NCBI GenBank assembly: GCA_947624295.1
Contig: CANQJV010000021.1
Span: 1 to 33,933 of the forward strand
Direction of reading: 5' to 3'
Length of the DNA stretch: 33,933 bases
From: an uncultured Ruminococcus sp.
GTDB lineage: Bacteria > Bacillota > Clostridia > Oscillospirales > Ruminococcaceae
Part shown: positions 10,031 through 18,266 of the stretch, in pieces
Layout: the number at the start of each line of letters is the position of its first letter
How positions within the stretch are numbered: the first letter of the stretch is position 1
Translations under genes and position numbers: made by a program
Notes under the pieces: model-generated
Seen by the model: the letters and a program-made list of their open reading frames with translations, nothing else
Database searches by the model: none
Told to the model about the DNA's origin: nothing

Positions 10031-11095
10031 ATGATTTCATTTATAAAAGAAAAAATATCCGCATGGGATAAGCTGAAAGCAGAAACAAGACCTATTTTCA
10101 TATACGGAATGGGCGACGGTGCATTGAAAATTATGTCGGTTTTCAGGGAAAAAGGTATCACTCTTTCCGGGATTTTCGCAAGCGATGACTTCGTAAGAGG
10201 TCACTCATTTCAAGGGTATCGTGTACACAAATTGTCCGAAATTGAGGAAATGGTTGATGATTTCGTCATAGTACTTGCATTTGCGGCAGGTTATCAGTCA
10301 ATCGTTGACAAAATAACTGAACTCGCCGAGAAACACACTCTGTACGTACCCGATGTACCTGTTGCGGGCAATGGTCTTTTCACTTATGAATACTGCGTTG
10401 AAAATGCCGGCAAAATACAGCAAGTATATGATATGCTGTATGACGACTATTCAAGACGTGTGTACGCAAATATTATAAATTTCAAGATAAGCGGAGATAT
10501 AAGTTACCTTGCAAGTGTCACAACTCCTAAATCTGAGATTTACAAGGAAATAATAAAGCCTCACCTCAATGAAACTTATATTGACTTAGGTGCTTACAAC
10601 GGCGATACAATACAGGAAGTACTTGAATTTACAAGGGGTATATATACAGGTATATACGCTCTTGAACCTGACCGCAAGAATTTCAAGAAACTGACGAAAT
10701 TTGTTGACGGTATGCCTCACGTTTTCACGTTCAATGCGGCAGCGTGGTGTGTTGATACGGAATTGCCATTTTCCTCGAAAGCAGGCAGACAATCCGCTAT
10801 ATGTGCAAATTCTGATACTATGGTACAAGCACGTTCAGTTGACAGCATACTCGCTAAACGGAGTGCTACTCTCATAAAAATGGACGTTGAAGGCTTTGAG
10901 CGTGAGGCGATATGGGGTGCGGCAAATACAATTGCACGCTATTCGCCACGCCTTATGATAGCCCTCTACCACCGCAACGAGGATATTTTTGACATTCCCC
11001 TGCTGATTAAGACGATAAATCCCGAATATAAGCTGTATATTCGTCATCAGCTCTATATTCCTGCGTGGGAAACTAATTTATATGCGACATTGTAA
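10031..11095 (+). CDS. FkbM-family methyltransferase
   Basis: 354-aa protein. Residues 1-120 form a Rossmann-like domain (RPIFIYGMGDGALKIMSVF) resembling the nucleotide-binding domain seen in sugar-modifying enzymes. The C-terminal half is a class I SAM-dependent methyltransferase of the FkbM type: motif I YIDLGAYNGDTIQEVL, acidic YALEPDRKNF, and the family signature LIKMDVEGFEREAI. FkbM proteins O-methylate natural products or glycans; the substrate here cannot be told. ATG 10031 is preceded by CCGGAGTG. The gene ends at a hairpin terminator. Confidence 0.88.
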   Translation: MISFIKEKISAWDKLKAETRPIFIYGMGDGALKIMSVFREKGITLSGIFASDDFVRGHSFQGYRVHKLSEIEEMVDDFVIVLAFAAGYQSIVDKITELAEKHTLYVPDVPVAGNGLFTYEYCVENAGKIQQVYDMLYDDYSRRVYANIINFKISGDISYLASVTTPKSEIYKEIIKPHLNETYIDLGAYNGDTIQEVLEFTRGIYTGIYALEPDRKNFKKLTKFVDGMPHVFTFNAAAWCVDTELPFSSKAGRQSAICANSDTMVQARSVDSILAKRSATLIKMDVEGFEREAIWGAANTIARYSPRLMIALYHRNEDIFDIPLLIKTINPEYKLYIRHQLYIPAWETNLYATL

Positions 11096-11103
11096 AAAAA
11101 ATA

Positions 11104-11137
11104 CAGGACTTCCTGAATTGGAAGCCCTGTTTATTTT
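11104..11137. terminator. Bidirectional terminator between convergent genes
   Basis: Stem CAGGACTTCC / GGAAGCCCTG with a TGAATT loop and one internal mismatch. It is followed on + by TTTATTTT and, on the - strand, by an eight-base T-run (11093-11100). It can serve the FkbM gene (+) and the SGNH esterase gene (-). Confidence 0.85.
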
Positions 11138-11144
11138 AGTCATA

Positions 11145-13019
11145 TCAGTAAACAAGAGTTACTGAAACAAGTCCGATTTCACCCCAGTAGCGGAAAAGTG
11201 TAAACTTATCCTGCGGATTTGTAATATCAAATTCAAGAGTGCATTTGTCTGTTACATCGTCTTGTGTATATGGGTTCTGGACAGTCCAGTTACCAAGAAC
11301 AAACGTACCGTTAAATCCCCAACCCTTATTGCCGTCAAATTGTACAATAATTTTCGAGATTGAATTATAATCATAGTCAGCAAGTGAATATGATTCACCA
11401 TACTTTACATCTGTAAGGACAACTGTTTTAACATCATCTGAATTTGTAGATGTTGTTGTAGTTACAGGAGATTTTGTTGTAGTTGTGGTGGTTGTGGTTG
11501 CTTTAGTCGTTGTAGTAGTAGGCTTAGTTGTCGTGGTAGTTGTTTTAGTAGTTGTGGTAGTAGGCTTAGTTGTCGTGGTAGTTGTCTTAGTTGTTGTCGT
11601 GGTTGCTTTAGTCGTTGTAGTAGTGGGCTTAGTTGTCGTGGTAGTTGTTTTAGTAGTTGTGGTAGTAGGCTTAGTTGTCGTGGTAGTTGCTTTAGTAGTA
11701 GTTTCTGTCTCTGTATCCCCTGTATAAAGAATAACTGACTCTAAATCAGTATCGCCATACCATTTATAAAGGGCAAGCGAATCGTAGTCCTTATCAAGAT
11801 TTACAGTAAGCCTGTTATTGACAATTGAAGAAGTATCATAGTTATTCTGGAGTTCCCAGTTACCAAATACAGCACATCCACTCATTCCGTAAGGAGGTGT
11901 GCAGGTGAATACGAAAGATACTGCTGATATATTCTTATATGCTGAAATATCATAATTTTCGCCTATCTTAACATCATTGAGAACGATTTCAGAAGAATCG
12001 GACGGAACAGTCTGAACAGGTTTTGTAGTAGTTGCAGTTGAAGTTGTAGCTTTTGTGGTAGTTGTTGTAGTTTTTGTTGTGGTTGCTGTAGAAGTTTTTG
12101 TAGTGGTAGTAGTTGGCGGAACGGGCTTTTCAACATCGTTGACAGTACCGTTGAAATAAGTTTCCGTTAAAAGATTCGCCCAATGTTTACCCATACAAGC
12201 ATAGCCGTTCTCATTCGGGTGACAACCGTCATCAAGACCTGTTTTCATATCAACAACGCTATTGACATCAGAGAAACAAATATTTGCACCTTCTGCCTGT
12301 TTTTCGGTAACAAGAGCTTCTACATATTCATTGTAGCTGTCAACTGATTCCTGAACAACATCAGCAAATTTTTCAGGTTCATTGCTATATGATACACCTT
12401 TTTTCCATTCATAAGCACCAAGCCAGTCATAGCGTACATCTGCATCAATATCAGGGATTGACGCAAGATAAAGCATTTCTCCCTCATCGCTCACATAAGG
12501 CAGGATTTTATCAACAAGTTCCTCAAGACGGTCCTCAATACCTTCAAGCTGGCAGTCAAGCAAGTCATTTGTACCAATCTGGAGCATAATAACATCAGGG
12601 TCATATGCCTCAAGCATATTACCGCTTACATTTCCATTTGAATAAGTATTGTCAAAAATAGTCTCCTGAATACCACTTCTTCCGCCTGTAGCCTGAATAG
12701 CATAACCGCTGTAACCTGCGTGTTGCGGGTCGTAGTTAATAGTAGTACCATTCCAGTTATAAGTAGAATTATTTGACCAGCTGTTATTAGGACCTACCAT
12801 ATCAAAATTTGTTATGCCATTCTGCTGGAGATAATACTGGAAATATTTACGATAGCCATTATCGCCGTTTATATATCCATGAGTAATTGAATCGCCTATT
12901 GCAAGAATTTTCACGGGTTCAGACGAAGTATCTTCCACGGCATATGAAACTCCGGCAGGTATAATGTTAATAGCCATAAAAGCCGCTGTTAAAGCAGCAA
13001 AAGACTTGTTGCGTTTCAT
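11145..13019 (-). CDS. Secreted SGNH/GDSL esterase with two C-terminal beta-domains
   Basis: 624-aa secreted protein. A signal peptide (residues 1-~27, MKRNKSFAALTAAFMA) leads into an SGNH hydrolase domain (~32-295): GDSITHG with the nucleophile Ser near residue 44, IGTNDLLD with the block III Asn, and DGCHPNENGY with the catalytic Asp and His. A Thr/Lys linker (~301-333) precedes a ~95-aa domain. A second, longer linker of TTTTTK[P/A/T] heptads (~437-519) precedes a homologous domain. Both terminal domains contain the pattern (F)GNW..QN.Y and look like carbohydrate-binding modules, but I cannot name the family with certainty. A role in de-acetylating plant polysaccharide is inferred. No dockerin module is visible. 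The start is ATG 13019, with AAAGGAAG upstream. An earlier in-frame ATG at 13073 would precede the signal peptide and lacks a ribosome site. Confidence 0.88.
   Translation of the reverse strand: MKRNKSFAALTAAFMAINIIPAGVSYAVEDTSSEPVKILAIGDSITHGYINGDNGYRKYFQYYLQQNGITNFDMVGPNNSWSNNSTYNWNGTTINYDPQHAGYSGYAIQATGGRSGIQETIFDNTYSNGNVSGNMLEAYDPDVIMLQIGTNDLLDCQLEGIEDRLEELVDKILPYVSDEGEMLYLASIPDIDADVRYDWLGAYEWKKGVSYSNEPEKFADVVQESVDSYNEYVEALVTEKQAEGANICFSDVNSVVDMKTGLDDGCHPNENGYACMGKHWANLLTETYFNGTVNDVEKPVPPTTTTTKTSTATTTKTTTTTTKATTSTATTTKPVQTVPSDSSEIVLNDVKIGENYDISAYKNISAVSFVFTCTPPYGMSGCAVFGNWELQNNYDTSSIVNNRLTVNLDKDYDSLALYKWYGDTDLESVILYTGDTETETTTKATTTTTKPTTTTTKTTTTTTKPTTTTTKATTTTTKTTTTTTKPTTTTTKTTTTTTKPTTTTTKATTTTTTTTKSPVTTTTSTNSDDVKTVVLTDVKYGESYSLADYDYNSISKIIVQFDGNKGWGFNGTFVLGNWTVQNPYTQDDVTDKCTLEFDITNPQDKFTLFRYWGEIGLVSVTLVY
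11462..11710 (-). repeat. Minisatellite encoding the Thr/Lys linker
   Basis: About 250 bases of imperfect 21-bp units encode KPTTTTT, KTTTTTT and KATTTTT heptads in the esterase. Larger blocks of several heptads are themselves repeated with few changes, which suggests expansion and contraction by recombination or slippage. Confidence 0.85.
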
Positions 13020-13095
13020 TTTAACGCTTCCTTTCATATAATAAAAATTAAATCTTATCACACACGTGTACATGAAAAGTTTAACTTCTATTAAT

Positions 13096-13124
13096 ATTAT
13101 AGTAATATTTTACAAAAAAGTCAA
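13096..13124 (-). promoter_or_regulatory. Promoter of the SGNH esterase gene
   Basis: On the - strand, TTGACT (13124-13119), a 17-base spacer, and TATAAT (13101-13096). The leader to the ATG is about 75 bases. Confidence 0.75.
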
Positions 13125-13193
13125 GTAATTGATGAAATGTTCATAGTAATTTTACAATTTTTGTTTTCAAAAAGCGTTTTTATACTATTTGTA

Positions 13194-13823
13194 TTATAAA
13201 TCCTTTTTCTCGTAAATTTTCACCGATATTCCCCATGAAATCACGTAAAGCAGGCAGACTGAAATAATAACAGCATACGGGAAAAACGGTTTGCTTGAAA
13301 TATCAACCATAACTCTTATTATGTCCGTTAAATTTTCGGCTAATAGAGCGATAAATCCACCAATTAAACCTCCGATGACCATATTTATGATTAAAATAAC
13401 TGTATTGTCGCTTATTTTGAACGCAAGCGGCAACAAAAAAATAGTGTACAGATTCCCCATAACAAAGCTGCCAATCAACATTGCAACGGTACTTTCGGCA
13501 AGTTCGCCATGCAAAAAATACGCACCTGCGCAATCAATTGCAAAAATTACAAGTTCCATAAGTTTCAGCAGAAAATTGAATAAGTATTTTGATGTGACGA
13601 ATTTTTTACGTCCGCACGGCAATACAGCTGAATATTGACCCCAGCCGTTTATTCTCTCCTGTATCATGAAATTTACAGCGAGAACAGATGTTATGACAGA
13701 TACCATAGCAATAGACCACACATTGCCGAATACCGATGCCATTGAAAACGATACCACTGCTATCAGCAAGAAAAACATTTGTTTTTTCAGCATAATTAAA
13801 TCTTTCAACAATAAGCCTCTCAT
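13194..13823 (-). CDS. ABC-2 type transporter permease subunit
   Basis: 209-aa membrane protein with about six hydrophobic segments: the first two near residues 15-50 (FFLLIAVVSFSMASVFGNVW, IAMVSVITSVLAVNFMI), then ones near 75, 115-130, 140-160 and 180-200. MRGLLLKDLIMLKKQ before the first helix is typical of ABC-2 permeases of YtrC/YhgE-like type. It starts directly at the stop of the ATPase gene, whose 3' end supplies AAAGGAGG. It is the last gene of a GntR-ATPase-permease operon. Such YtrA-type systems often respond to cell-wall stress or efflux substrates; no substrate can be read here. No obvious terminator follows. Confidence 0.85.
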   Translation of the reverse strand: MRGLLLKDLIMLKKQMFFLLIAVVSFSMASVFGNVWSIAMVSVITSVLAVNFMIQERINGWGQYSAVLPCGRKKFVTSKYLFNFLLKLMELVIFAIDCAGAYFLHGELAESTVAMLIGSFVMGNLYTIFLLPLAFKISDNTVILIINMVIGGLIGGFIALLAENLTDIIRVMVDISSKPFFPYAVIISVCLLYVISWGISVKIYEKKDL

Positions 13824-14657
13824 TTAATTTTCCTCCTTTACCATGAAAACGAACAAATCTTCTATTGTTATGGGCTTTACATCAAAAGTATGCGGAATTT
13901 TCTCCCTGTCTACAATCGCCTCAATTCCCCATCTATTCGATTTTTTACCGATTACCGCTGATTCATCAAGTTCCCGCAATATATCAGCCGTTGTGTTGAT
14001 AAAGCCGTACTGCTCAAGAAGACGGTCTTTTTCCTCGCAAAGCATAAGCCTGCCATTGTGCAGAAATGCGATATAGTCGCACATTTTCTCCAAATCGCTC
14101 ACTATATGCGACGAAATAAGTATAGAGTGATTTTCGTCACGGGTGAAATCGTTAAATATATCAACAATCTCGTCACGTACTACAGGGTCAAGACCGCTTG
14201 TCGGCTCGTCAAGTATGAGGAGTTCGGCATCGTGTGAAAGCGCAATTGCTATGCCGAGTTTCATTTTCATACCTTTTGAAAACGATTTGAACGGCTTTTT
14301 TTCGGGCAAATTGAATTTGCGGATATATCCCGAAAAAACATCATTTCTCCAGTTATCGAAACTGCTCCGCATTATGGAATTTATTTCCCTGATGTTAAAT
14401 TCCGGCGGTATACCGATTTCGTCAAAAACAACGCCTATTTTCTGTTTCAATTCAGGCGCAGGTTTTTTGCCGAAAATATTTATACTTCCGCTGTCAGGGT
14501 GAGTAATCCCCAGAATCAACTTGATAGCCGTACTTTTCCCGGCACCGTTTTCGCCAATAAGCCCCATTATACAGCCTTTCGGCAAAGTGAGAGTCAAGTT
14601 TTCAAGGGCAAAGTCCTTGTATGTTTTAGTAAGATTTTTAACTTCAATCGCATTCAT
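13824..14657 (-). CDS. ABC transporter ATP-binding protein (YtrB-like)
   Basis: 277-aa nucleotide-binding subunit. Walker A is GENGAGKST (residues ~36-44), the signature is SKGMKMKLG, Walker B is LLILDEPTSGLDP, and the H-loop is ILISSHIVSDLEKM. The C-terminal ~60 residues form the extra domain usual in ABC-2 ATPases. It lies between the GntR regulator (5 bases upstream) and the permease (no gap), so the three are one operon. Confidence 0.93.
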   Translation of the reverse strand: MNAIEVKNLTKTYKDFALENLTLTLPKGCIMGLIGENGAGKSTAIKLILGITHPDSGSINIFGKKPAPELKQKIGVVFDEIGIPPEFNIREINSIMRSSFDNWRNDVFSGYIRKFNLPEKKPFKSFSKGMKMKLGIAIALSHDAELLILDEPTSGLDPVVRDEIVDIFNDFTRDENHSILISSHIVSDLEKMCDYIAFLHNGRLMLCEEKDRLLEQYGFINTTADILRELDESAVIGKKSNRWGIEAIVDREKIPHTFDVKPITIEDLFVFMVKEEN

Positions 14658-14662
14658 AATAA

Positions 14663-15034
14663 TTACTCCTCGTCAAGATATTTTACCATTTCAATTATGT
14701 CGTCCGTCGTAAGTCCGCACGATGTTGCAAGCTGTCTGATTTCGGAAATAAGTTCCTCGATTTTACGCAGATTTTCCTCTTTGAGCATTTCCGTATTTTT
14801 CGGAGCTACAAAACAGCCTTTCGCCTGCACTGTATAGATGAACCCTTCTTTTTCAAGTTCATCGTACGCACGTTTTGTAGTAATGACGCTTATCCGTAAA
14901 TCTTTCGCAAGGCTTCTGATTGACGGCAGAGGGTCATTCTCATTAAGTTCACCGCTGATAATCAGATTCTTGATTTGCTTGTAAATCTGGTCATAAATCG
15001 GCAAACCGCTTCTGTTGTCAATAAAAATATTCAC
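14663..15034 (-). CDS. GntR-family transcriptional regulator (YtrA subfamily)
   Basis: 123 aa. A winged-helix GntR domain (residues ~1-75) has GLPIYDQIYKQIKNLIISGE, LPSIRSLAKDLRISVITTKRAYDELEKEG and the wing FIYTVQAKGCFV. A short C-terminal helical tail with no effector domain follows, which is characteristic of the YtrA group. The GTG start at 15034 is preceded by GAGGTGAT. It is first in the operon with an ABC transporter and probably autorepresses through the palindrome at 15051-15075. Confidence 0.92.
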   Translation of the reverse strand: MNIFIDNRSGLPIYDQIYKQIKNLIISGELNENDPLPSIRSLAKDLRISVITTKRAYDELEKEGFIYTVQAKGCFVAPKNTEMLKEENLRKIEELISEIRQLATSCGLTTDDIIEMVKYLDEE

Positions 15035-15050
15035 TGTATCACCTCTTTAT

Positions 15051-15092
15051 ACTGTATATATACATTATATACAGTTGTAACAGATTTGTCAA
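15051..15092 (-). promoter_or_regulatory. Promoter and palindromic operator of the gntR-ABC operon
   Basis: On the - strand, TTGACA (15092-15087), a 17-base spacer, and TATAAT (15069-15064): a near-consensus promoter. A perfect inverted repeat, ACTGTATATA, 5 bases, TATATACAGT (15051-15075), overlaps the -10 box and the start site, where a GntR/YtrA repressor would block RNA polymerase. Confidence 0.88.
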
Positions 15093-15101
15093 GTGTTTTT
15101 G

Positions 15102-15140
15102 CAAAAAAAATAAAGCTGTAAGTTAGTATAAACTTACAGC
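15102..15140 (-). terminator. Terminator of asnB-pyrB
   Basis: A perfect 10-bp stem GCTGTAAGTT / AACTTACAGC with a 6-base loop (15115-15140). On the - strand it is followed by TTTATTTTTTTT. Confidence 0.9.
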
Positions 15141-15157
15141 CTTGATAATCGCCGAAT

Positions 15158-16240
15158 TTATATCAGTTTTCTCTCGTCGCAATATTCGCATTCAAGAAGC
15201 GTCTCGTCACCGCTGAATCTGAAACTTTTAGGCAGATACTCCTCGTGATTCGTTATGCATTTCGGATTATCGCATTTTATACCGCTGTAGACCTTGCCAC
15301 GTAAAGTTTCAGAGCCTTTTTTCTCCCTGAGTATAGTGAGGATAAGTGCCATACGCACGAAAACTCCGTATCTTGCTTGTGTGAAATACATAGCACGCTT
15401 ATCATCATCGACTTCAACCGTAATTTCGTCAACTCTCGGCAACGGGTGCATAACAATCATATCGTTTTTCGCAAGCATCATTTTTCTGCGGTCAAGAACA
15501 TATGTATTTTTTTGTGCAAGATATTCCTCACGGCTTGCAAAACGTTCCTGTTGTATTCTCGTCATATACAGCACATCAAGTCCGCCTATTGCCTCCTCAA
15601 GCGTATTTACTTCTTCATACGTACTGCCGTTAGCTTTGATTATATCTTTTATATATGCAGGCATACGAAGTTCGGGAGTTGAAATAAACACAAATTTGTT
15701 GTCTTTGAACATACTCAACGCCTTACAGAGTGAATGGACTGTTCTGCCGTTGATTAAGTCACCGCACATACCTATTGTAAGACCGCTGAGAGTTTTTTTC
15801 TCGATTTTCAGCGTAAGCAGGTCTGTCAGTGTCTGCGTAGGGTGCAGATGACCGCCGTCACCTGCATTTATAACAGGGCAATCAGCTGTAAGTGATGCTG
15901 CTTTCGCCGCACCTGCAACGGGGTGACGTATAACGAGAATATCCGAATAACTGCTTACTATTTTTGTTGTATCTTTTATAGTTTCGCCTTTTGATACAGA
16001 TGAATTTGCAGGGTTATCAAAGCCTATAATACGTCCGCCGAGCCTTAACATAGCTGTCTGGAATGACATCTGAGTTCTTGTGGACGGTTCATAGAAAAGC
16101 GTTGCCATAATTTTACCGTCGCATTCGTGGGCGTATTCTTGTGGATTTTCCTTGATTTTAACGCCGAGTTCAATCAGGTTATTCCACCATTCAACAGGGT
16201 AATCACTCAAATCAATAAGGTGCTGATATTCTGACTGCAT
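15158..16240 (-). CDS. pyrB: Aspartate carbamoyltransferase with fused PyrI-like zinc domain
   Basis: Transfers the carbamoyl group to aspartate in pyrimidine synthesis. The catalytic chain (residues 1-~305) has FYEPSTRTQMSF for carbamoyl phosphate, the 80s-loop region NSSVSKGET, HPTQTLTDL, and MHPLPRVDEI. An extension to residue 360 carries four cysteines, C323-x4-C328-x22-C351-x2-C354, in KCDNPKCIT and LECEYCDE. This matches the C-terminal zinc domain of the regulatory chain PyrI (E. coli C-x4-C-x23-C-x2-C), but the allosteric nucleotide-binding domain of PyrI is missing. No separate pyrI is in the window. The ATG has AAAGGAG upstream. It lies 26 bases after asnB in the same operon. Confidence 0.94.
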   Translation of the reverse strand: MQSEYQHLIDLSDYPVEWWNNLIELGVKIKENPQEYAHECDGKIMATLFYEPSTRTQMSFQTAMLRLGGRIIGFDNPANSSVSKGETIKDTTKIVSSYSDILVIRHPVAGAAKAASLTADCPVINAGDGGHLHPTQTLTDLLTLKIEKKTLSGLTIGMCGDLINGRTVHSLCKALSMFKDNKFVFISTPELRMPAYIKDIIKANGSTYEEVNTLEEAIGGLDVLYMTRIQQERFASREEYLAQKNTYVLDRRKMMLAKNDMIVMHPLPRVDEITVEVDDDKRAMYFTQARYGVFVRMALILTILREKKGSETLRGKVYSGIKCDNPKCITNHEEYLPKSFRFSGDETLLECEYCDERKLI

Positions 16241-16266
16241 AATATTTTCTCCTTTGCTTTTATAAA

Positions 16267-18126
16267 TCAGTTCTCAAAATAGACTTTATACCATACAAGG
16301 AAAGTGAAAACAGTCCATATTTTACGGCTGTTATCAGCTTTACCGTCTTTGTGGTCATCAAGAAGTCTGATAAGCGGTTGAGTATTGAAAAATTTCTTTG
16401 CACTTTCGCTTTCAAAGGATTTGCGGACTATATTATAGTACTTATCCTCTTTCAGCCATACACGTATAGGTACAGGGAATCCGAGTTTTTTCTTTGCGGC
16501 AGTTTTAGCTGTCTGTTCGGGAGTATCTTTTTTAGCAGCTAATCTCATGGCGTATTTTGTTATATATTTTGTTTCGGACGTGTGTTTATCGTGAGTTACA
16601 CGGTATTTCGTCGGGATTTTTTCAGCAAGTGCCATTACTTCCTTATCAAGAAACGGCACACGCAATTCAAGGGAATTTGCCATACTCATTTTGTCGGCTT
16701 TCAGCAGAATATCGCCCATCATCCACAAATGCAAATCAAGATACTGCATTTTCGTCACATCGTCCTGATTTTTCACACGGCTGAAATATGGTTTTGTGAT
16801 TTCAGTCGGTTCAGGTGCATTTGTCTTTATTTTTAACAATTCTTTGCGTTCTGCCGGAGTAAACATATACGCATTACCTATGAATCGTTCCTCAACAGTC
16901 TTGCCTTTACGCACGAAGAAATTCACTCCACGATGTGCCGGTAATTTCTCCGCAACTGCACCTATACCGTGTCTTATACTCATCGGGATTTTATCGTATA
17001 AAGTGCCGTCAGGGTCGCTGTAAACGTTATATCCGCCGAAAATTTCGTCTGCGCCTTCCCCTGAAAGAACAACTTTCAGCTTTTTGGAGGCGATATTGCA
17101 CACAAAATAAAGCGCAACTGCTGAAGGGTCAGCAAGAGGTTCGTCCATATGGTACTGGATTTTCTCAAGACTTCCCCAGTATTCTTCAGGAGTAATCACC
17201 TTGCTTGTATTTTCCTTGCCTATAGCTTTCGAGAAATTTTTTGCCCAACCGATTTCGTTATATTTTTCATCGTTACCAAAACCGACTGTAAAAGTCTTGT
17301 CAACATCTGCAATTGCCGCAACATAGCTTGAATCAACACCGCTTGACAAAAAAGAACCTACTTCAACATCTGCGATTTTATGAGCCTTTACTGAATCGTG
17401 GAAAGTATCAGAAATCCTGTTCACCCATTCATCAAGTTCAGGCTGTCCGTCCGCATTGAAATTCACGTCCCAATAGCGTTTTATCTGCATTTTACCGTCC
17501 CTGTACACAAAATAATGTGCAGGCATCAGTTTATAGACGTTCTTGAAAAAAGTTTCTTTTGTGGGAGAATACTGGAAAGTAAGATAATTTTCAAGTGCCG
17601 TTGTATTGAGTTCTTTCCTGAAATGAGGGTGTGCGAGGAAACTTTTGATTTCAGAGCCAAACATGAGAGTTTTCCCCATAATTGCGTAATACATGGGCTT
17701 TATTCCGAAAAAGTCCCTTGCTCCAAAAAGTTCACGCTTATTTTTATCCCATATGACAAAGGCAAACATACCACGGAGCATATTCAGCAATTTTTCGCCG
17801 TATTCCTCGTATCCGTGAAGTAAAACTTCCGTGTCAGTATTCGTCTTGAAAATATGACCCGATTCAACAAGTTTCTCACGGATTTCACGGTAATTATAAA
17901 TTTCACCGTTGAAAACAATCACCATTGAGCCGTCTTCGTTGAAAATAGGCTGGTCACCTGATGAGCTTACATCGATAATACTCAATCTCCTATGACCGAG
18001 AGCAATATTTTCGTCAACATATTTACCTTCCGCATCAGGTCCCCGGTGACTTATTCTGTTCATCATTTCGCCGATAATTTTATTAGAATCATCAATAAAA
18101 TTAGTAAATCCTACAATACCGCACAT
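16267..18126 (-). CDS. asnB: Asparagine synthase (glutamine-hydrolysing)
   Basis: Makes asparagine from aspartate, ATP and glutamine. The N-terminal Ntn glutaminase domain starts MCGIVGF, with Cys2 as nucleophile after Met removal and NGEIYNYREIR. The synthetase domain carries the PP-loop SSGVDSSYVA (~residues 258-267) and GEGADEIFGGY. 619 aa, normal length. AGGAGG lies 7 bases before the ATG. It is first gene of an operon with pyrB, so two aspartate-consuming enzymes share one transcript. Confidence 0.93.
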   Translation of the reverse strand: MCGIVGFTNFIDDSNKIIGEMMNRISHRGPDAEGKYVDENIALGHRRLSIIDVSSSGDQPIFNEDGSMVIVFNGEIYNYREIREKLVESGHIFKTNTDTEVLLHGYEEYGEKLLNMLRGMFAFVIWDKNKRELFGARDFFGIKPMYYAIMGKTLMFGSEIKSFLAHPHFRKELNTTALENYLTFQYSPTKETFFKNVYKLMPAHYFVYRDGKMQIKRYWDVNFNADGQPELDEWVNRISDTFHDSVKAHKIADVEVGSFLSSGVDSSYVAAIADVDKTFTVGFGNDEKYNEIGWAKNFSKAIGKENTSKVITPEEYWGSLEKIQYHMDEPLADPSAVALYFVCNIASKKLKVVLSGEGADEIFGGYNVYSDPDGTLYDKIPMSIRHGIGAVAEKLPAHRGVNFFVRKGKTVEERFIGNAYMFTPAERKELLKIKTNAPEPTEITKPYFSRVKNQDDVTKMQYLDLHLWMMGDILLKADKMSMANSLELRVPFLDKEVMALAEKIPTKYRVTHDKHTSETKYITKYAMRLAAKKDTPEQTAKTAAKKKLGFPVPIRVWLKEDKYYNIVRKSFESESAKKFFNTQPLIRLLDDHKDGKADNSRKIWTVFTFLVWYKVYFEN

Positions 18127-18159
18127 AAAAAAACCTCCTGATATAAATTCTCCTGAATT

Positions 18160-18188
18160 ATTATACTACATTTTCACGGATTTTGCAA
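18160..18188 (-). promoter_or_regulatory. Promoter of asnB-pyrB
   Basis: On the - strand, TTGCAA (18188-18183), a 17-base spacer, and TATAAT (18165-18160). The leader is short (about 30 bases), leaving no room for a T-box or attenuator. Confidence 0.8.
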
Positions 18189-18231
18189 CAGTATCAGCGA
18201 AAAAAATTTCAAGTCACAAGTAGACTTACTA

Positions 18232-18258
18232 TAAAAATTCCCCTGAAAAAATCAGGGG
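18232..18258 (-). terminator. Terminator of glnN
   Basis: Stem CCCCTGA / TCAGGGG (18240-18258), followed on the - strand by AATTTTTAT. It begins 9 bases after the glnN stop. Confidence 0.85.
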
Positions 18259-18266
18259 AGATTTTG

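Noticed and set aside
11462-11710. CRISPR-like short repeats
   Set aside because: The 21-bp units are contiguous coding repeats without unique spacers. No CRISPR array was seen anywhere.
11485-11727. Valine-rich open frame on + opposite the esterase linker
   Set aside because: It is the complement of ACN/AAR codons of the Thr/Lys repeats, with no start signal.
18127-18266. T-box or attenuator in front of asnB
   Set aside because: The promoter lies about 30 bases from the start codon, leaving no leader to fold.
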